A stretch of DNA of 8,865 nucleotides from SAR324 cluster bacterium (GCA_027296185.1 JAPUJL010000032.1:1-8865); one strand, 5' to 3'; counted from the stretch's first letter, positions 1 to 6,794 are shown. Notes: a model not told the origin generated them from the letters alone. A program made the numbers and translations.

Positions 1-1
1 C

Positions 2-172
2 GCCTGCCGGCGGGCCCCGGGCATCGAGCGCATCTACGTGCCGGGGGAACCCGAAGCCCTGGCGGAAGCCCGCTACCGGAAGCAAGGCATACCGCTGAAC
101 CGCGAAACCCTGGAAGGCGTGATCGGCGCGGCCCGATCGGCTGGAGCCGATCCCGCTCCCCTGGAGCCATAA
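2..172 (+). CDS. Ldh2-family malate/L-lactate dehydrogenase-type oxidoreductase, C-terminal fragment
   Basis: Only the last 56 codons are present; the gene runs off the left edge and ends at TAA 170-172. The frame is open from base 2. The visible protein contains IERIYVPGEPE followed by a basic stretch and QGIPLNRETLEGV. This matches the usual tail of the NAD(P)H-dependent malate/L-lactate/sulfolactate dehydrogenase family (Ldh2), where a 'hIPGExE...R...GIPL' segment is followed by a short helix. Members reduce or oxidise 2-hydroxy/2-keto acids in the cytoplasm. The catalytic part lies outside the window, so the substrate cannot be judged. The Ala/Pro-rich last residues are poorly conserved. 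The next gene begins 35 bp later on the same strand, so cotranscription is likely. The family call rests on the tail motif only. Confidence 0.6.
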   Translation, partial: ACRRAPGIERIYVPGEPEALAEARYRKQGIPLNRETLEGVIGAARSAGADPAPLEP

Positions 173-194
173 GCCACGTTGGCCCGCCGCACCC

Positions 195-200
195 GGGAGG
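195..200 (+). promoter_or_regulatory. Ribosome binding site of the Kelch protein gene
   Basis: GGGAGG lies 7 bases before the ATG at 208. It supports this start over the out-of-frame ATG at 212, which opens a different short frame. Confidence 0.6.
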
Positions 201-207
201 TCAGAAG

Positions 208-1230
208 ATGATTGGCCGCAGCAAAGTTCGGCGGCTGGAGTTTCGCTACCTGGCCTCGGCGCTGCTCCTGCTCGGTCTGCCGCTGGCGCCCGCCGTGGCC
301 TCGGGTCAGATCTGGTCGGTGGGTGCGCCGATGCCCACCTGCCGCTCCGAGTTGGGCTCGGCCGTTTTGGACGGTTGGGTGTACGTGGGGGGCGGCCTCG
401 CCCTGAGCGGCTCCCTCGCGGATTTTCAGCGCTACCGACCGCTCCTGGACCGCTGGGAGCGGCGCGCGCCCCTGCCCGGTCCCTTGCACCACTTCGGCAT
501 AGCGGCCGCGGCGGGGGCGGTGTACGTGACCGGCGGTTACGACAGCCTCCGCATGCGCCCCCGGATTCGGGCCACATGGCGCTACGACCCGGCCGCCGCG
601 CGCTGGGAACGGATGGCGGACATGCCCGGGCCCCGGGCGGCTCATGCGATGGTGCAGCTGGACGGCTTGCTGTTCGTCGTCGGCGGGGTCGGGCCGGGCT
701 CCGCCGATCTCTGGATTTACGACCCCACCCGGGACCGCTGGGGAACCGCCGGACCGCCTCTGCCCACGCCGCGGGAGCACCTCGCCGCCGTGGCCCGTGG
801 AGGGAAGCTCTTCGTCATCGGCGGCCGTTGGCCCGGCCAGGGAAATCTGGCCACCGTGGAAATCTTCGATCCCCGCACCGAAAGCTGGGAAACCGCGGCA
901 ACCTTACCCACTCCGCGCGGCGGACTCACGGCTGCGGCGGTGGCCGGCCGTATTCACGTCACCGGCGGCGAGGCGTTCGATCCCGGCAGCACCTTCGGCC
1001 AGCACGAGGTCTACGATCCCGCCAGCGGACGCTGGGAAACCCACGACCCCTTGCCCGTGGCCCGGCACGGGCTGACCTCCACCGCCGTGGGGGGCCGCTG
1101 GCTGGTGATCGGTGGCGGCGAGGCGGCGGGCATGCGCACGCTCTTCACCGCCAGCTGCGCAGTCGATATCTATACGATCTATACGCCGGCCCCAATCCAT
1201 GCCCCGGCTGCATCGTCGCCCAACGATTGA
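208..1230 (+). CDS. Exported Kelch-repeat six-bladed beta-propeller protein
   Basis: 340 aa. Residues 1-31 form a Sec-type signal peptide: basic n-region, hydrophobic core LASALLLLGLPLAP, and an AVA-like cleavage site near 31-33. The rest is six Kelch repeats. Each has a hydrophobic beta strand ending in a double glycine (Gly pairs near 61, 109, 159, 205, 253 and 302), then a Tyr/Phe-Asp-Pro segment, a Trp, and a 'PLPTPR'-type turn. The last repeat lacks its Trp strand, and the N-terminal 'IWSVGAPMP' segment (35-43) can complete it, giving a circularly closed six-bladed propeller. The mature protein has only two cysteines, C45 and C317, both at that closure. Kelch propellers usually bind partners or sugars; galactose-oxidase-like catalysis is not supported, as no matching active site is seen. 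Likely periplasmic or secreted; the ligand is unknown. It probably shares a transcript with the dehydrogenase upstream. Confidence 0.85.
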   Translation: MIGRSKVRRLEFRYLASALLLLGLPLAPAVASGQIWSVGAPMPTCRSELGSAVLDGWVYVGGGLALSGSLADFQRYRPLLDRWERRAPLPGPLHHFGIAAAAGAVYVTGGYDSLRMRPRIRATWRYDPAAARWERMADMPGPRAAHAMVQLDGLLFVVGGVGPGSADLWIYDPTRDRWGTAGPPLPTPREHLAAVARGGKLFVIGGRWPGQGNLATVEIFDPRTESWETAATLPTPRGGLTAAAVAGRIHVTGGEAFDPGSTFGQHEVYDPASGRWETHDPLPVARHGLTSTAVGGRWLVIGGGEAAGMRTLFTASCAVDIYTIYTPAPIHAPAASSPND

Positions 1231-1278
1231 CGGGCAGCGGCTGGGCACAATCCGCCCCGCGCAAATTCCGCTTCCAGC

Positions 1279-1305
1279 GCTCCGAAAGCATTGCTCCGAA
1301 AGCAT
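1279..1305. repeat. Short tandem direct repeat, 2 x 13 bp
   Basis: GCTCCGAAAGCAT occurs at 1279-1291 and again at 1293-1305, separated by one base (period 14). A partial third GCTCC begins at 1307. No function is apparent; replication slippage could explain it. Confidence 0.8.
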
Positions 1306-1366
1306 CGCTCCCGCCGTAGCTCACTCCCCTCATATATGACTCATTTCCAGGCAGAACATTGGATAT

Positions 1367-1385
1367 TTGCCTGATTAATTGGCAA
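1367..1385. promoter_or_regulatory. Inverted repeat TTGCC-N9-GGCAA, possible regulator site upstream of amt
   Basis: A perfect 5-bp dyad with an AT-rich 9-base centre lies in the AT-rich part of the gap, about 80 bp upstream of the sigma-54-like sequence. That spacing would suit an enhancer or activator site such as NtrC, but the arms are not the classical GCAC/GTGC NtrC half-sites. The regulator is unknown. Confidence 0.3.
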
Positions 1386-1454
1386 TTATCGGTCGTGTTT
1401 TCACACACCACCATTTTTCATTTGTTATTTCAGGTGCATAAAAAATCGCTGCGC

Positions 1455-1470
1455 TGGTACGGAAATTGAG
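1455..1470 (+). promoter_or_regulatory. Weak sigma-54-like promoter candidate for the amt-glnK-glnA unit
   Basis: TGGTACG-N4-TTGAG resembles the -24/-12 consensus TGGCACG-N4-TTGCW. The -24 GG and the spacing fit, but the -12 GC reads GA, which is normally a damaging mismatch. If real, transcription would start near 1482, leaving a leader of about 187 bases. Context (nitrogen genes downstream) makes it worth recording; the sequence alone is weak. Confidence 0.25.
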
Positions 1471-1653
1471 TATGCGTACTGAAGCGATATTTCCGATTTC
1501 GGGAGCTTCGCACCCGATTGAATGCGATCGGGACCGGTCCGCGGACGATGGATTGGCCGCCAGGCGGGATCCCGCGTTCACGGAGCGAAACCGATTCCGC
1601 AGCGCCACGGACAGCAGTGGCGTGAATGCCCTCTGGGACGGGCAACCGCCAAA

Positions 1654-1661
1654 AGAGGAGG
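1654..1661 (+). promoter_or_regulatory. Ribosome binding site that fixes the amt start
   Basis: AGAGGAGG sits 7 bases before the ATG at 1669. The same frame is open back to an ATG at 1522, but only the 1669 start has a strong Shine-Dalgarno and puts a signal peptide at the N-terminus. Confidence 0.8.
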
Positions 1662-1668
1662 CAACCTC

Positions 1669-2979
1669 ATGCACAAATCGATCGTCACCGCCGCGTTGCT
1701 CTTGCTCGTGCCGGCCTTTGCGGCCGTGGCCTGGGCTCAAGATGCCAGCGGCATCGACAGCGGCGACACCGCCTGGCTCCTGGTGTCCACCGCCCTGGTG
1801 ATGCTGATGACCCCCGGCCTGGCGCTGTTCTACGGTGGCATGGTGCGCCGCAAGAACGTGCTGGGCACGCTGATGCAGAGCTTCATCATGATCGCCCTGA
1901 TCGGCCTGCAGTGGATTCTCTGGGGGTACAGCCTCGCCTTCGGACCCGATCATTGGGGCCTTATCGGCGGGCTGGAATGGGCCGGATTGGTGGCGCTGGA
2001 CCTCACTGCGGCCTCGGATTATGCCCCGACGGTGCCCCACTTGGCCTTCATGATGTTCCAGGGCATGTTCGCCATCATCACCCCCGCGCTGATCACCGGC
2101 GCCTTCGCGGAGCGGATGAAATTCTCCGCGTTCCTGGTGTTCTCGCTGCTCTGGGCGACCTTCGTCTACGACCCCCTGGCCCACTGGGTGTGGGGCGGCG
2201 GCTGGCTGTCCGACTTCGGCGCCATGGACTTCGCCGGCGGCCTGGTGGTGCACATCAGTTCGGGCTTGGGTGCGCTCGCGGCGGCGTTGGTCATCGGCGG
2301 GCGGCGGGGCCGGGGCATGCCGACCATGACCCCCCACAACCTGCCCATGACCATCCTGGGCGCGGCGCTGCTGTGGTTCGGGTGGTTCGGATTCAACGCG
2401 GGCAGCGCCCTGACGGCGGGCTCCTTGGCCGCCCTGGCCTTCGTGGCCACCAACACGGCCACCTGCGCGGCGGCGCTCACCTGGATCATGTGCGATTGGC
2501 TCTTCCAGGGTAAACCCACCGTGCTCGGTGCGGCGACGGGCGCCATTGCCGGACTCGTGGCGATCACTCCCGCCGCGGGCTTCGTGGGACCCTTGTCCGC
2601 CATCGCGATCGGGATCGGCGCGGGCGTCTTCTGCTACTTGGCCGTGGCGGTCATCAAGCCCCGGCTGGGTTACGACGACTCGCTGGACGTGTTCGGCGTC
2701 CACGGCGTCGGCGGCATCTGGGGCGCCTTGGCCACCGGCTTGTTCGCCTCCACACTCGCCAACCCGGACGGCACCGACGGCTTGTTCTTCGGAAACGCGG
2801 CCCAGTTCGGCACGCAGGTCGTCTCTGTCCTGGTCGCCGTCACCTACGCCTTCGTCGTGACCTTTGTGCTCCTGAAGATCGTCGACAGGGTCATCGGACT
2901 CCGTGTGAGCAAAGACGAGGAAATTCTCGGCCTGGATATTTCCCAGCACCGGGAGAGCGGTTACACCATCTTGGATTGA
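1669..2979 (+). CDS. amt: Ammonium transporter, Amt/MEP/Rh family
   Basis: 436 aa inner-membrane channel that takes up ammonium/ammonia. Residues 1-23 are a cleavable signal peptide (basic start, leucine-rich core, AWA cleavage before Q24), as in E. coli AmtB. It is followed by about eleven hydrophobic segments. By alignment from memory with E. coli AmtB, the pore residues are present: F130/F134 (F103/F107), W175 in HWVWGGG (W148), D187 in AMDFAGG (D160), the twin pore histidines H195 in VVHIS (H168) and H345 in FGVHGVGG (H318), and F242 in [10 protein letters not shown] (F215). The cytoplasmic tail that PII contacts is kept (ILGLDISQH) but reads HRE where HGE is usual. It is the first gene of a tight unit; glnK starts 12 bp after its stop and encodes the likely gating partner. 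The more common bacterial order is glnK before amtB. Confidence 0.95.
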   Translation: MHKSIVTAALLLLVPAFAAVAWAQDASGIDSGDTAWLLVSTALVMLMTPGLALFYGGMVRRKNVLGTLMQSFIMIALIGLQWILWGYSLAFGPDHWGLIGGLEWAGLVALDLTAASDYAPTVPHLAFMMFQGMFAIITPALITGAFAERMKFSAFLVFSLLWATFVYDPLAHWVWGGGWLSDFGAMDFAGGLVVHISSGLGALAAALVIGGRRGRGMPTMTPHNLPMTILGAALLWFGWFGFNAGSALTAGSLAALAFVATNTATCAAALTWIMCDWLFQGKPTVLGAATGAIAGLVAITPAAGFVGPLSAIAIGIGAGVFCYLAVAVIKPRLGYDDSLDVFGVHGVGGIWGALATGLFASTLANPDGTDGLFFGNAAQFGTQVVSVLVAVTYAFVVTFVLLKIVDRVIGLRVSKDEEILGLDISQHRESGYTILD

Positions 2980-2991
2980 GGGAGCACAATC

Positions 2992-3333
2992 ATGAAGCTT
3001 ATCGTTGCCATTATCCAACCGGAACGACTCGAGAGCGTGATGGACGCTCTCGACGGTGAGGGGGTTCACCTGCGCACCGTCACCAATGCGCTGGGCGTCG
3101 GAAGGCAGAAGGGGCACACCGAGGTGTATCGCGGTGTGCGTGAGGCGGTAAACCTGCTAAAGAAAGTCAGAATCGAGGTCGCCGTCAACGAGGAATTCGT
3201 TGACAAAGTGATCGATGCCGTCGTCAAAGGGGCCCGCACCGGAAATATCGGGGATGGAAAAATATTCGTTCTCGATCTGCCCGAATGCGTGCGCATTCGC
3301 ACCGGGGAGCGGGGCGTCGACGCAATTGGCTGA
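2992..3333 (+). CDS. glnK: PII-family nitrogen regulatory protein (GlnK/GlnB type) lacking Tyr51
   Basis: 113 aa, the usual PII length. PII trimers bind ATP/ADP and 2-oxoglutarate and control Amt, glutamine synthetase regulation and other targets. Conserved parts are visible with E. coli numbering: R38-Q39-K40-G41-H42, T-loop start with E44 and Y46-R47-G48, K58, ARTG (81-84), the nucleotide loop IGDGKIF (86-92), and RIRTGE (101-106). The T-loop apex differs: the uridylylation tyrosine at 51 is Glu, and position 49 (phosphoserine in cyanobacteria) is Val, so neither known covalent switch is available. Other changes include IIQP for the usual IIKP at 7-10 and Val for Phe at 36, near the 2-oxoglutarate site. 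Such Tyr51-less T-loops occur, as I recall, in some PII subgroups. GAGGGAG (2978-2984) is the ribosome binding site. The position after amt supports a GlnK role. Confidence 0.93.
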   Translation: MKLIVAIIQPERLESVMDALDGEGVHLRTVTNALGVGRQKGHTEVYRGVREAVNLLKKVRIEVAVNEEFVDKVIDAVVKGARTGNIGDGKIFVLDLPECVRIRTGERGVDAIG

Positions 3334-3350
3334 GTTCGGATTGTAGCCCT

Positions 3351-3357
3351 AGGAGAG
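3351..3357 (+). promoter_or_regulatory. Ribosome binding site of glnA
   Basis: AGGAGAG lies 7 bases before the ATG at 3365, in the 31-bp gap after glnK. It indicates separate translation initiation within one transcript. Confidence 0.65.
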
Positions 3358-3364
3358 CTGTTTA

Positions 3365-4780
3365 ATGAATATTCAAGACCTGCAGAAGCTTATCAAGGAA
3401 GTCGGCGTCGAGTTCGTCGATTACAAGTTCACCGACTTCCTGGGTCTGTGGCAGCACTTTAGTACCCCTATTTCCGAGTACTCCGAGAATCTGTTCACGG
3501 ATGGCCTCGGTTTCGACGGCTCCTCGATCCGGGGCTTCCAGAAGATCGACGAGAGCGACATGCTGCTCATTCCGGACATGAACTCCGCGTTCATCGACCC
3601 GTTCACCGAGCACGTGACGCTGACCTTCATTTGCAACATCAAGGACCCGGTCACGGGCGAGCCGTACAGCCGGGACCCGCGCCACGTGGCCAAGAAGGCC
3701 GAGGCGTACCTCATATCCTCCGGTGTCGCCGACACCGCCTATTTCGGCCCCGAGGCGGAGTTCTTCATCTTCGACGACATCCGCTACGACCAGAACCATC
3801 ACGAGGGGTATTACTTCATCGATTCCGAGGAGGGCTTCTGGAACTCCGGCGCGGACGAAAAGCCCAACCTGGGTCACAAGCCGCGCTACAAGGAGGGCTA
3901 CTTCCCCGTGCCCCCGGTGGATCACTTCCAGGACCTCCGCTCGGAAATGGTCAAGGTCATGATGCAGATCGGGATCCAGGGCGAGGTGCATCATCACGAA
4001 GTGGGGACGGCCGGGCAGGCGGAAATCGACATGAGGTTCGACTCCCTGCTCAACATGGCCGACAAACTGCTCAAGTATAAATACGTGGTGAAAAACGTCG
4101 CCCGGCAGCGGGGCAAGACGGTGACCTTCATGCCCAAACCGCTGTTCATGGACAACGGCTCAGGCATGCACGTCCATCAAAGCCTGTGGAAAGACGGGAA
4201 GAACCTCTTCTACCAGAAGGGCACCTACGCCGGAATCAGCGAGATGTGCCGCTACTACATCGGCGGGGTGCTGCACCATGCCGCGAGCATCCTGGCGTTC
4301 GCCGCCCCCACGACGAACTCCTACCGCCGCTTGGTGCCCGGCTACGAGGCGCCCATCAACCTGATCTACTCGCAGCGGAACCGGAGTGCCGCCGTGCGGA
4401 TTCCCATGTACTCCGAGGCCGAGGTGGCGAAGCGGGTCGAGGTGCGCTTCCCCGATCCCTCGTGCAATCCCTACTTCACCTTCCCGGCGATGCTCATGGC
4501 GGGACTGGACGGTATCCAGAACAAGATGGAGCCGCCCGAGCCGATCGACAAGGACCTTTACGATTTGGAGCCCGAGGAGATGGCCAAGGTGAAGTCCACG
4601 CCCGCCACCCTCGAGGAATCCCTCGACGCCCTCGAGGCGGACCATGAGTATCTCACGCGCGGCGGCGTGTTCACCCAGGACGTGATTGACATGTGGCTCA
4701 GCTACAAGCGCGAGAACGAGGTGGACGTGATCCGGCTGCGGCCCCACCCGGCGGAGTTCATCCTGTACTACGACGTCTAG
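3365..4780 (+). CDS. glnA: Type I (beta-type) glutamine synthetase
   Basis: 471 aa cytoplasmic dodecameric enzyme: glutamate + NH3 + ATP gives glutamine. Landmarks, matched from memory to E. coli GS: D51 in [10 protein letters not shown] (active-site Asp50), the metal-binding glutamates E130 and E132 in [23 protein letters not shown] with the next two metal ligands, [10 protein letters not shown] with the substrate/metal histidine, the flap glutamate E328 in PGYEAPINL, and RSAAVRIP with substrate/nucleotide arginines. Y399 in LYDLEPEE matches the adenylylation tyrosine (E. coli Y397). Together with the inserted segment around residues 140-190, this places it in the I-beta class normally inactivated by GlnE. 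It ends with the typical [12 protein letters not shown] tail. It is the last gene of the amt-glnK-glnA unit and is followed by a strong terminator. No glnE, glnD or ntrBC is in view. Confidence 0.97.
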   Translation: MNIQDLQKLIKEVGVEFVDYKFTDFLGLWQHFSTPISEYSENLFTDGLGFDGSSIRGFQKIDESDMLLIPDMNSAFIDPFTEHVTLTFICNIKDPVTGEPYSRDPRHVAKKAEAYLISSGVADTAYFGPEAEFFIFDDIRYDQNHHEGYYFIDSEEGFWNSGADEKPNLGHKPRYKEGYFPVPPVDHFQDLRSEMVKVMMQIGIQGEVHHHEVGTAGQAEIDMRFDSLLNMADKLLKYKYVVKNVARQRGKTVTFMPKPLFMDNGSGMHVHQSLWKDGKNLFYQKGTYAGISEMCRYYIGGVLHHAASILAFAAPTTNSYRRLVPGYEAPINLIYSQRNRSAAVRIPMYSEAEVAKRVEVRFPDPSCNPYFTFPAMLMAGLDGIQNKMEPPEPIDKDLYDLEPEEMAKVKSTPATLEESLDALEADHEYLTRGGVFTQDVIDMWLSYKRENEVDVIRLRPHPAEFILYYDV

Positions 4781-4790
4781 GCCCCAGGCT

Positions 4791-4824
4791 CATCGTCGCG
4801 AGCGCCTCCGCGCTCCCGGCGATG
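4791..4824 (+). other. Inverted repeat just after glnA
   Basis: CATCG (4791-4795) pairs with CGATG (4820-4824), and GAGCGC (4800-4805) pairs with GCGCTC (4810-4815) around the loop CTCC. A symmetric 4 x 4 internal loop separates the two stems. It lies 10 bases after the stop codon and 29 bases before the terminator hairpin. It has no T-tract, so it is more likely a 3'-end stabiliser or accessory hairpin than a terminator. Confidence 0.5.
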
Positions 4825-4853
4825 GGCGCTTGGCGACTCTCCCTTGCCTCCCC

Positions 4854-4884
4854 AGGGAGCCGCATCCGCGGCTCCCTTTTTTTA
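4854..4884 (+). terminator. Rho-independent terminator of the amt-glnK-glnA unit
   Basis: A perfect 10-bp stem, AGGGAGCCGC (4854-4863) with GCGGCTCCCT (4868-4877), closes the four-base loop ATCC and runs straight into seven Ts (4877-4883). It acts for the + strand. Read from the other side it has no T-tract, so it should not serve the convergent gene. Confidence 0.95.
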
Positions 4885-4900
4885 TGCTGCGGTACCGATT

Positions 4901-4929
4901 CCGGTTCGCTTTGAGGGGCACGGAACCGG
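4901..4929. repeat. Inverted repeat near the 3' end of the selenoprotein gene
   Basis: CCGGTTC (4901-4907) and GAACCGG (4923-4929) form a 7-bp stem with a 15-base loop, 9 bases past the stop of the - strand gene. It could form a hairpin at the 3' end of that transcript, but no T-run follows on the - strand. Confidence 0.4.
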
Positions 4930-4937
4930 GTGCGGCC

Positions 4938-6683
4938 TTACATCTTGGCCCGCCGGACGATGGGGGTGGTCCAGCCGGTGTCCTCGGCCAGCAGCCGATT
5001 CCAGTCCTTGGGCAGCCCCACCGGCTTGGTCACGAAGTGGGACAGGCCCCAGCCCCAAGTGGAGACATAGGCCATCATGGCCGGTCCGGGGGCCCCGGCA
5101 ACGATCACCTTCAGGCTGGCGGGGTCCTTCAGCAGCGGCATGGGCGCCTCGGGGTCGGCCTTGGCCCGGTCGACCAGCTCCTGCGGGATGGGCACGCCGC
5201 CCACCTCGGCCTGGGGCTCGTGACCCATGAAGAACTCGCGGGCCGGAAGCTGGGCCTGGTCGTAGATCAGCTTCTGGAATGCCTCCCGGGGCATGCCCTC
5301 GCGGATCAGCGGAACGAAGGCGGTGGGGTTGAGGATCACCAGGTTGTTCATGCCCCAGTTGACCGCCTCCTTGTCGTACTTCACGCGCGCCTGCCGCCCC
5401 AGCCGCTCGGCCATCTCGGAGCTGGTGGCGATTTCCGGAGGCAGGTATTCGAGCTGCCAGGTAAATGCGGCGATCACGCTCACCGTCGGCCGGTCGGCGC
5501 CGAATCCTTCCGCCACGCGCAGGGGCTCCCAGTGGCCCTCGTAGCCCTGCTCGTTCTCGGCGAGCAGGATCACGTTCTTGAAGGGGGTGCCGAAGGACTT
5601 CATGTCCGACTTGCCCGGCCAGGAGTAGCCCACGTTGATCAGCACCAGGCGGATCGCCCGCCCGATGGTGGAGTTGGCCCGCCAGCCGGGACCGATGGCG
5701 CTGAAGCTGTCGTTGGCGTTGATCTCGTCGATCAGCTCCTTGCCGCTCAGGATCAACAGGGGCGCGGTGAGCCCGGCGGTGACCTGCACCCCGCGCAGGT
5801 CGAAGCGGGCGTCGCCCAACGCCTCCACGGCGGCCAGGATCACGGGCAGGTAATGGGGTCGGCAGCCGGCCATGACGGCGTTGATGGCGATCTTTTCCAC
5901 CGTCGCCGCGGCACCCTTGGGTTCGATGTGGGCCACCACGTGCTCCGGCGGCAGGTCGGTGCCTTGCAGCATGCGCTCCACCGCCTCGCCGGTGGGCGGA
6001 ACGACGGGATAGCCGTCGCTCCAGCAATGCTGGAGAAAGAACCGCTCCATGGCCTCGTGGGCCTCGCCGTAATCGCGGCCGGTAAAGGTGGGCACCGATT
6101 CCTCGAAGCGCATCACCTCGCCGTTGCCCTGCCCTTTCCGGCCGAAGGCCGCGACGATCTCGTCGGCGACGGTGGCCCCCAGGTTCTGCTCCTCGATTTC
6201 CTCCCGCAACGGAACGGAGGGGTAGGGCAGTTGGATCAGGTTGATCTCGGTCAGCCCCTCGGTGGAGGCGTTGAAGCGGGCATCGGGGGCGAAGAACTCC
6301 GCCACGATGAATACCGCGGGCTTGCCCAACTGCTCGATCCTGGCCACATCACGTGCGGTCTTGGCGGTGCAGGAGCCTCAGTCGCCGGTGAGGGCGATCA
6401 CCCCGTCGCTTTCCGCGGCGATCTCCTCCAGCCGCGGGGCCTTCTCCGCCGGGTCGAGCATGAACGGCACGCGCCACTCGCGGAATTCCACGCCCGGCGT
6501 CTTGGCCCGGATGGCGTCCAGCACGTAGGGCAGCAACAGGTCGCCCCCGGACTTCGTGTTGTTCAGGATGCCGATCTTGCGGCCGTTGAGGTCGCCCAGG
6601 CTTTGCGAGCCGCCGAAAGTTTCGGTCTCCGGCAGTTGTCCCCGCGGGCTGAGCACCTCCAGGTTGATCGGGTTGGCGGACAT
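4938..6683 (-). CDS. UGSC-family selenoprotein, selenocysteine at residue 102 (TGA read through)
   Basis: 581 aa if the in-frame TGA at 6378-6380 is read as selenocysteine. The start is ATG 6681-6683 with GAGGAG (6691-6696) 7 bases upstream. The first 101 residues contain KIGILNNTKSGGDLL and end in GVIALTGD; TGA then GSC follow, then TAKTARDVARIEQLGKPAVFI with no frame change. U-G-S-C is the hallmark of the 'UGSC family (seleno)protein', in which cysteine replaces Sec in some members. The N-terminal part (about 1-195) is the UGSC domain. The C-terminal part (about 200-581) has the motif CWSDGYPVVPPTGEAVERM (220-238) and MAGCRPHYLPV (271-281), a module I recall from uncharacterised proteins associated with this family. 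No signal peptide is visible, so it is probably cytoplasmic. The Sec/Cys pair (U102, C105) suggests redox chemistry; the reaction is unknown. It lies downstream of a PQQ dehydrogenase on the same strand. Ordinary gene callers would split it in two. Confidence 0.88.
6336..6380 (-). promoter_or_regulatory. UGA selenocysteine codon with candidate bacterial SECIS element
   Basis: Bacterial SECIS hairpins lie inside the coding region just after the UGA. Here UCCU (6374-6371) can pair with AGGA (6341-6338). Nearer the apex, CAC (6355-6353) pairs with GUG (6347-6345) around a five-base loop GUGAU, with a further C6357-G6344 pair. The loop begins with GU, as in many bacterial SECIS, and starts about 26 bases after the UGA, inside the usual range. 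An alternative fold pairs GCCA (6365-6362) with UGGC (6346-6343) above UCCUG/CAGGA. I drew both folds by hand; neither energy nor covariation was checked. Confidence 0.45.
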
Positions 6684-6723
6684 GGCCGTGCTCCTCGGGA
6701 GGGTTGCGAGCCCCCACCTTCAC

Positions 6724-6759
6724 TGTGGGATGGGGCCGCTGGCAAGCGGCCTGTGGGAT
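6724..6759. repeat. REP-like palindrome flanked by direct repeats
   Basis: GGCCGCT (6734-6740) and AGCGGCC (6745-6751) form a perfect 7-bp stem with loop GGCA. TGTGGGAT flanks it at 6724-6731 and again at 6752-6759. The layout resembles extragenic palindromic elements that occur many times in some GC-rich gammaproteobacterial genomes. Only one copy is in the window, so repetition is unproven. Confidence 0.4.
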
Positions 6760-6794
6760 CGCTCTTGCTGACCAACCGGTTTTAGTATGCGCGC

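Larger units (their letters stand above)
1231..1668. other. Intergenic region between the Kelch gene and amt (438 bp)
   Basis: I find no convincing gene here. The first part (to about 1320) is GC-rich and holds a 13-bp direct repeat (1279-1305). From about 1330 to 1450 base composition turns clearly AT-rich, unlike the flanking genes, as expected for a promoter region. This part has a TTGCC/GGCAA dyad (1367-1385) and, a little downstream, a weak sigma-54-like sequence (1455-1470). The remaining leader up to amt is about 190 bases and contains a perfect 12-bp palindrome GCGGGATCCCGC at 1564-1575. No clear terminator follows the Kelch gene. Confidence 0.6.

Noticed and set aside
1522..1668. Longer amt start at the ATG at 1522
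   Set aside because: The 49 extra residues are Arg/Gly-rich with no homology I recognise and would bury the signal peptide. The ATG at 1669 has AGAGGAGG at ideal spacing.
1375..3117. 580-codon antisense frame over amt and glnK
   Set aside because: It is opposite two well-recognised genes, and its protein is His/Gly/Gln/Arg-rich, typical of shadow frames in GC-rich DNA.
6378..6380. TGA as an ordinary stop, making two separate genes or a pseudogene
   Set aside because: The frame continues without shift, the residues after TGA are the family-defining GSC, both sides read as one conserved domain, and the downstream half lacks its own ribosome binding site.
6734..6751. Hairpin as an intrinsic terminator of the PQQ dehydrogenase
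   Set aside because: No T-run follows on the - strand, and it lies about 125 bp after the stop; a REP-like element explains it better.
4830..6785. 651-codon + strand frame opposite the selenoprotein gene
   Set aside because: It is composed of low-complexity His/Gly/Val/Gln-rich sequence mirroring the codon usage of the real - strand gene, and it spans the glnA terminator.
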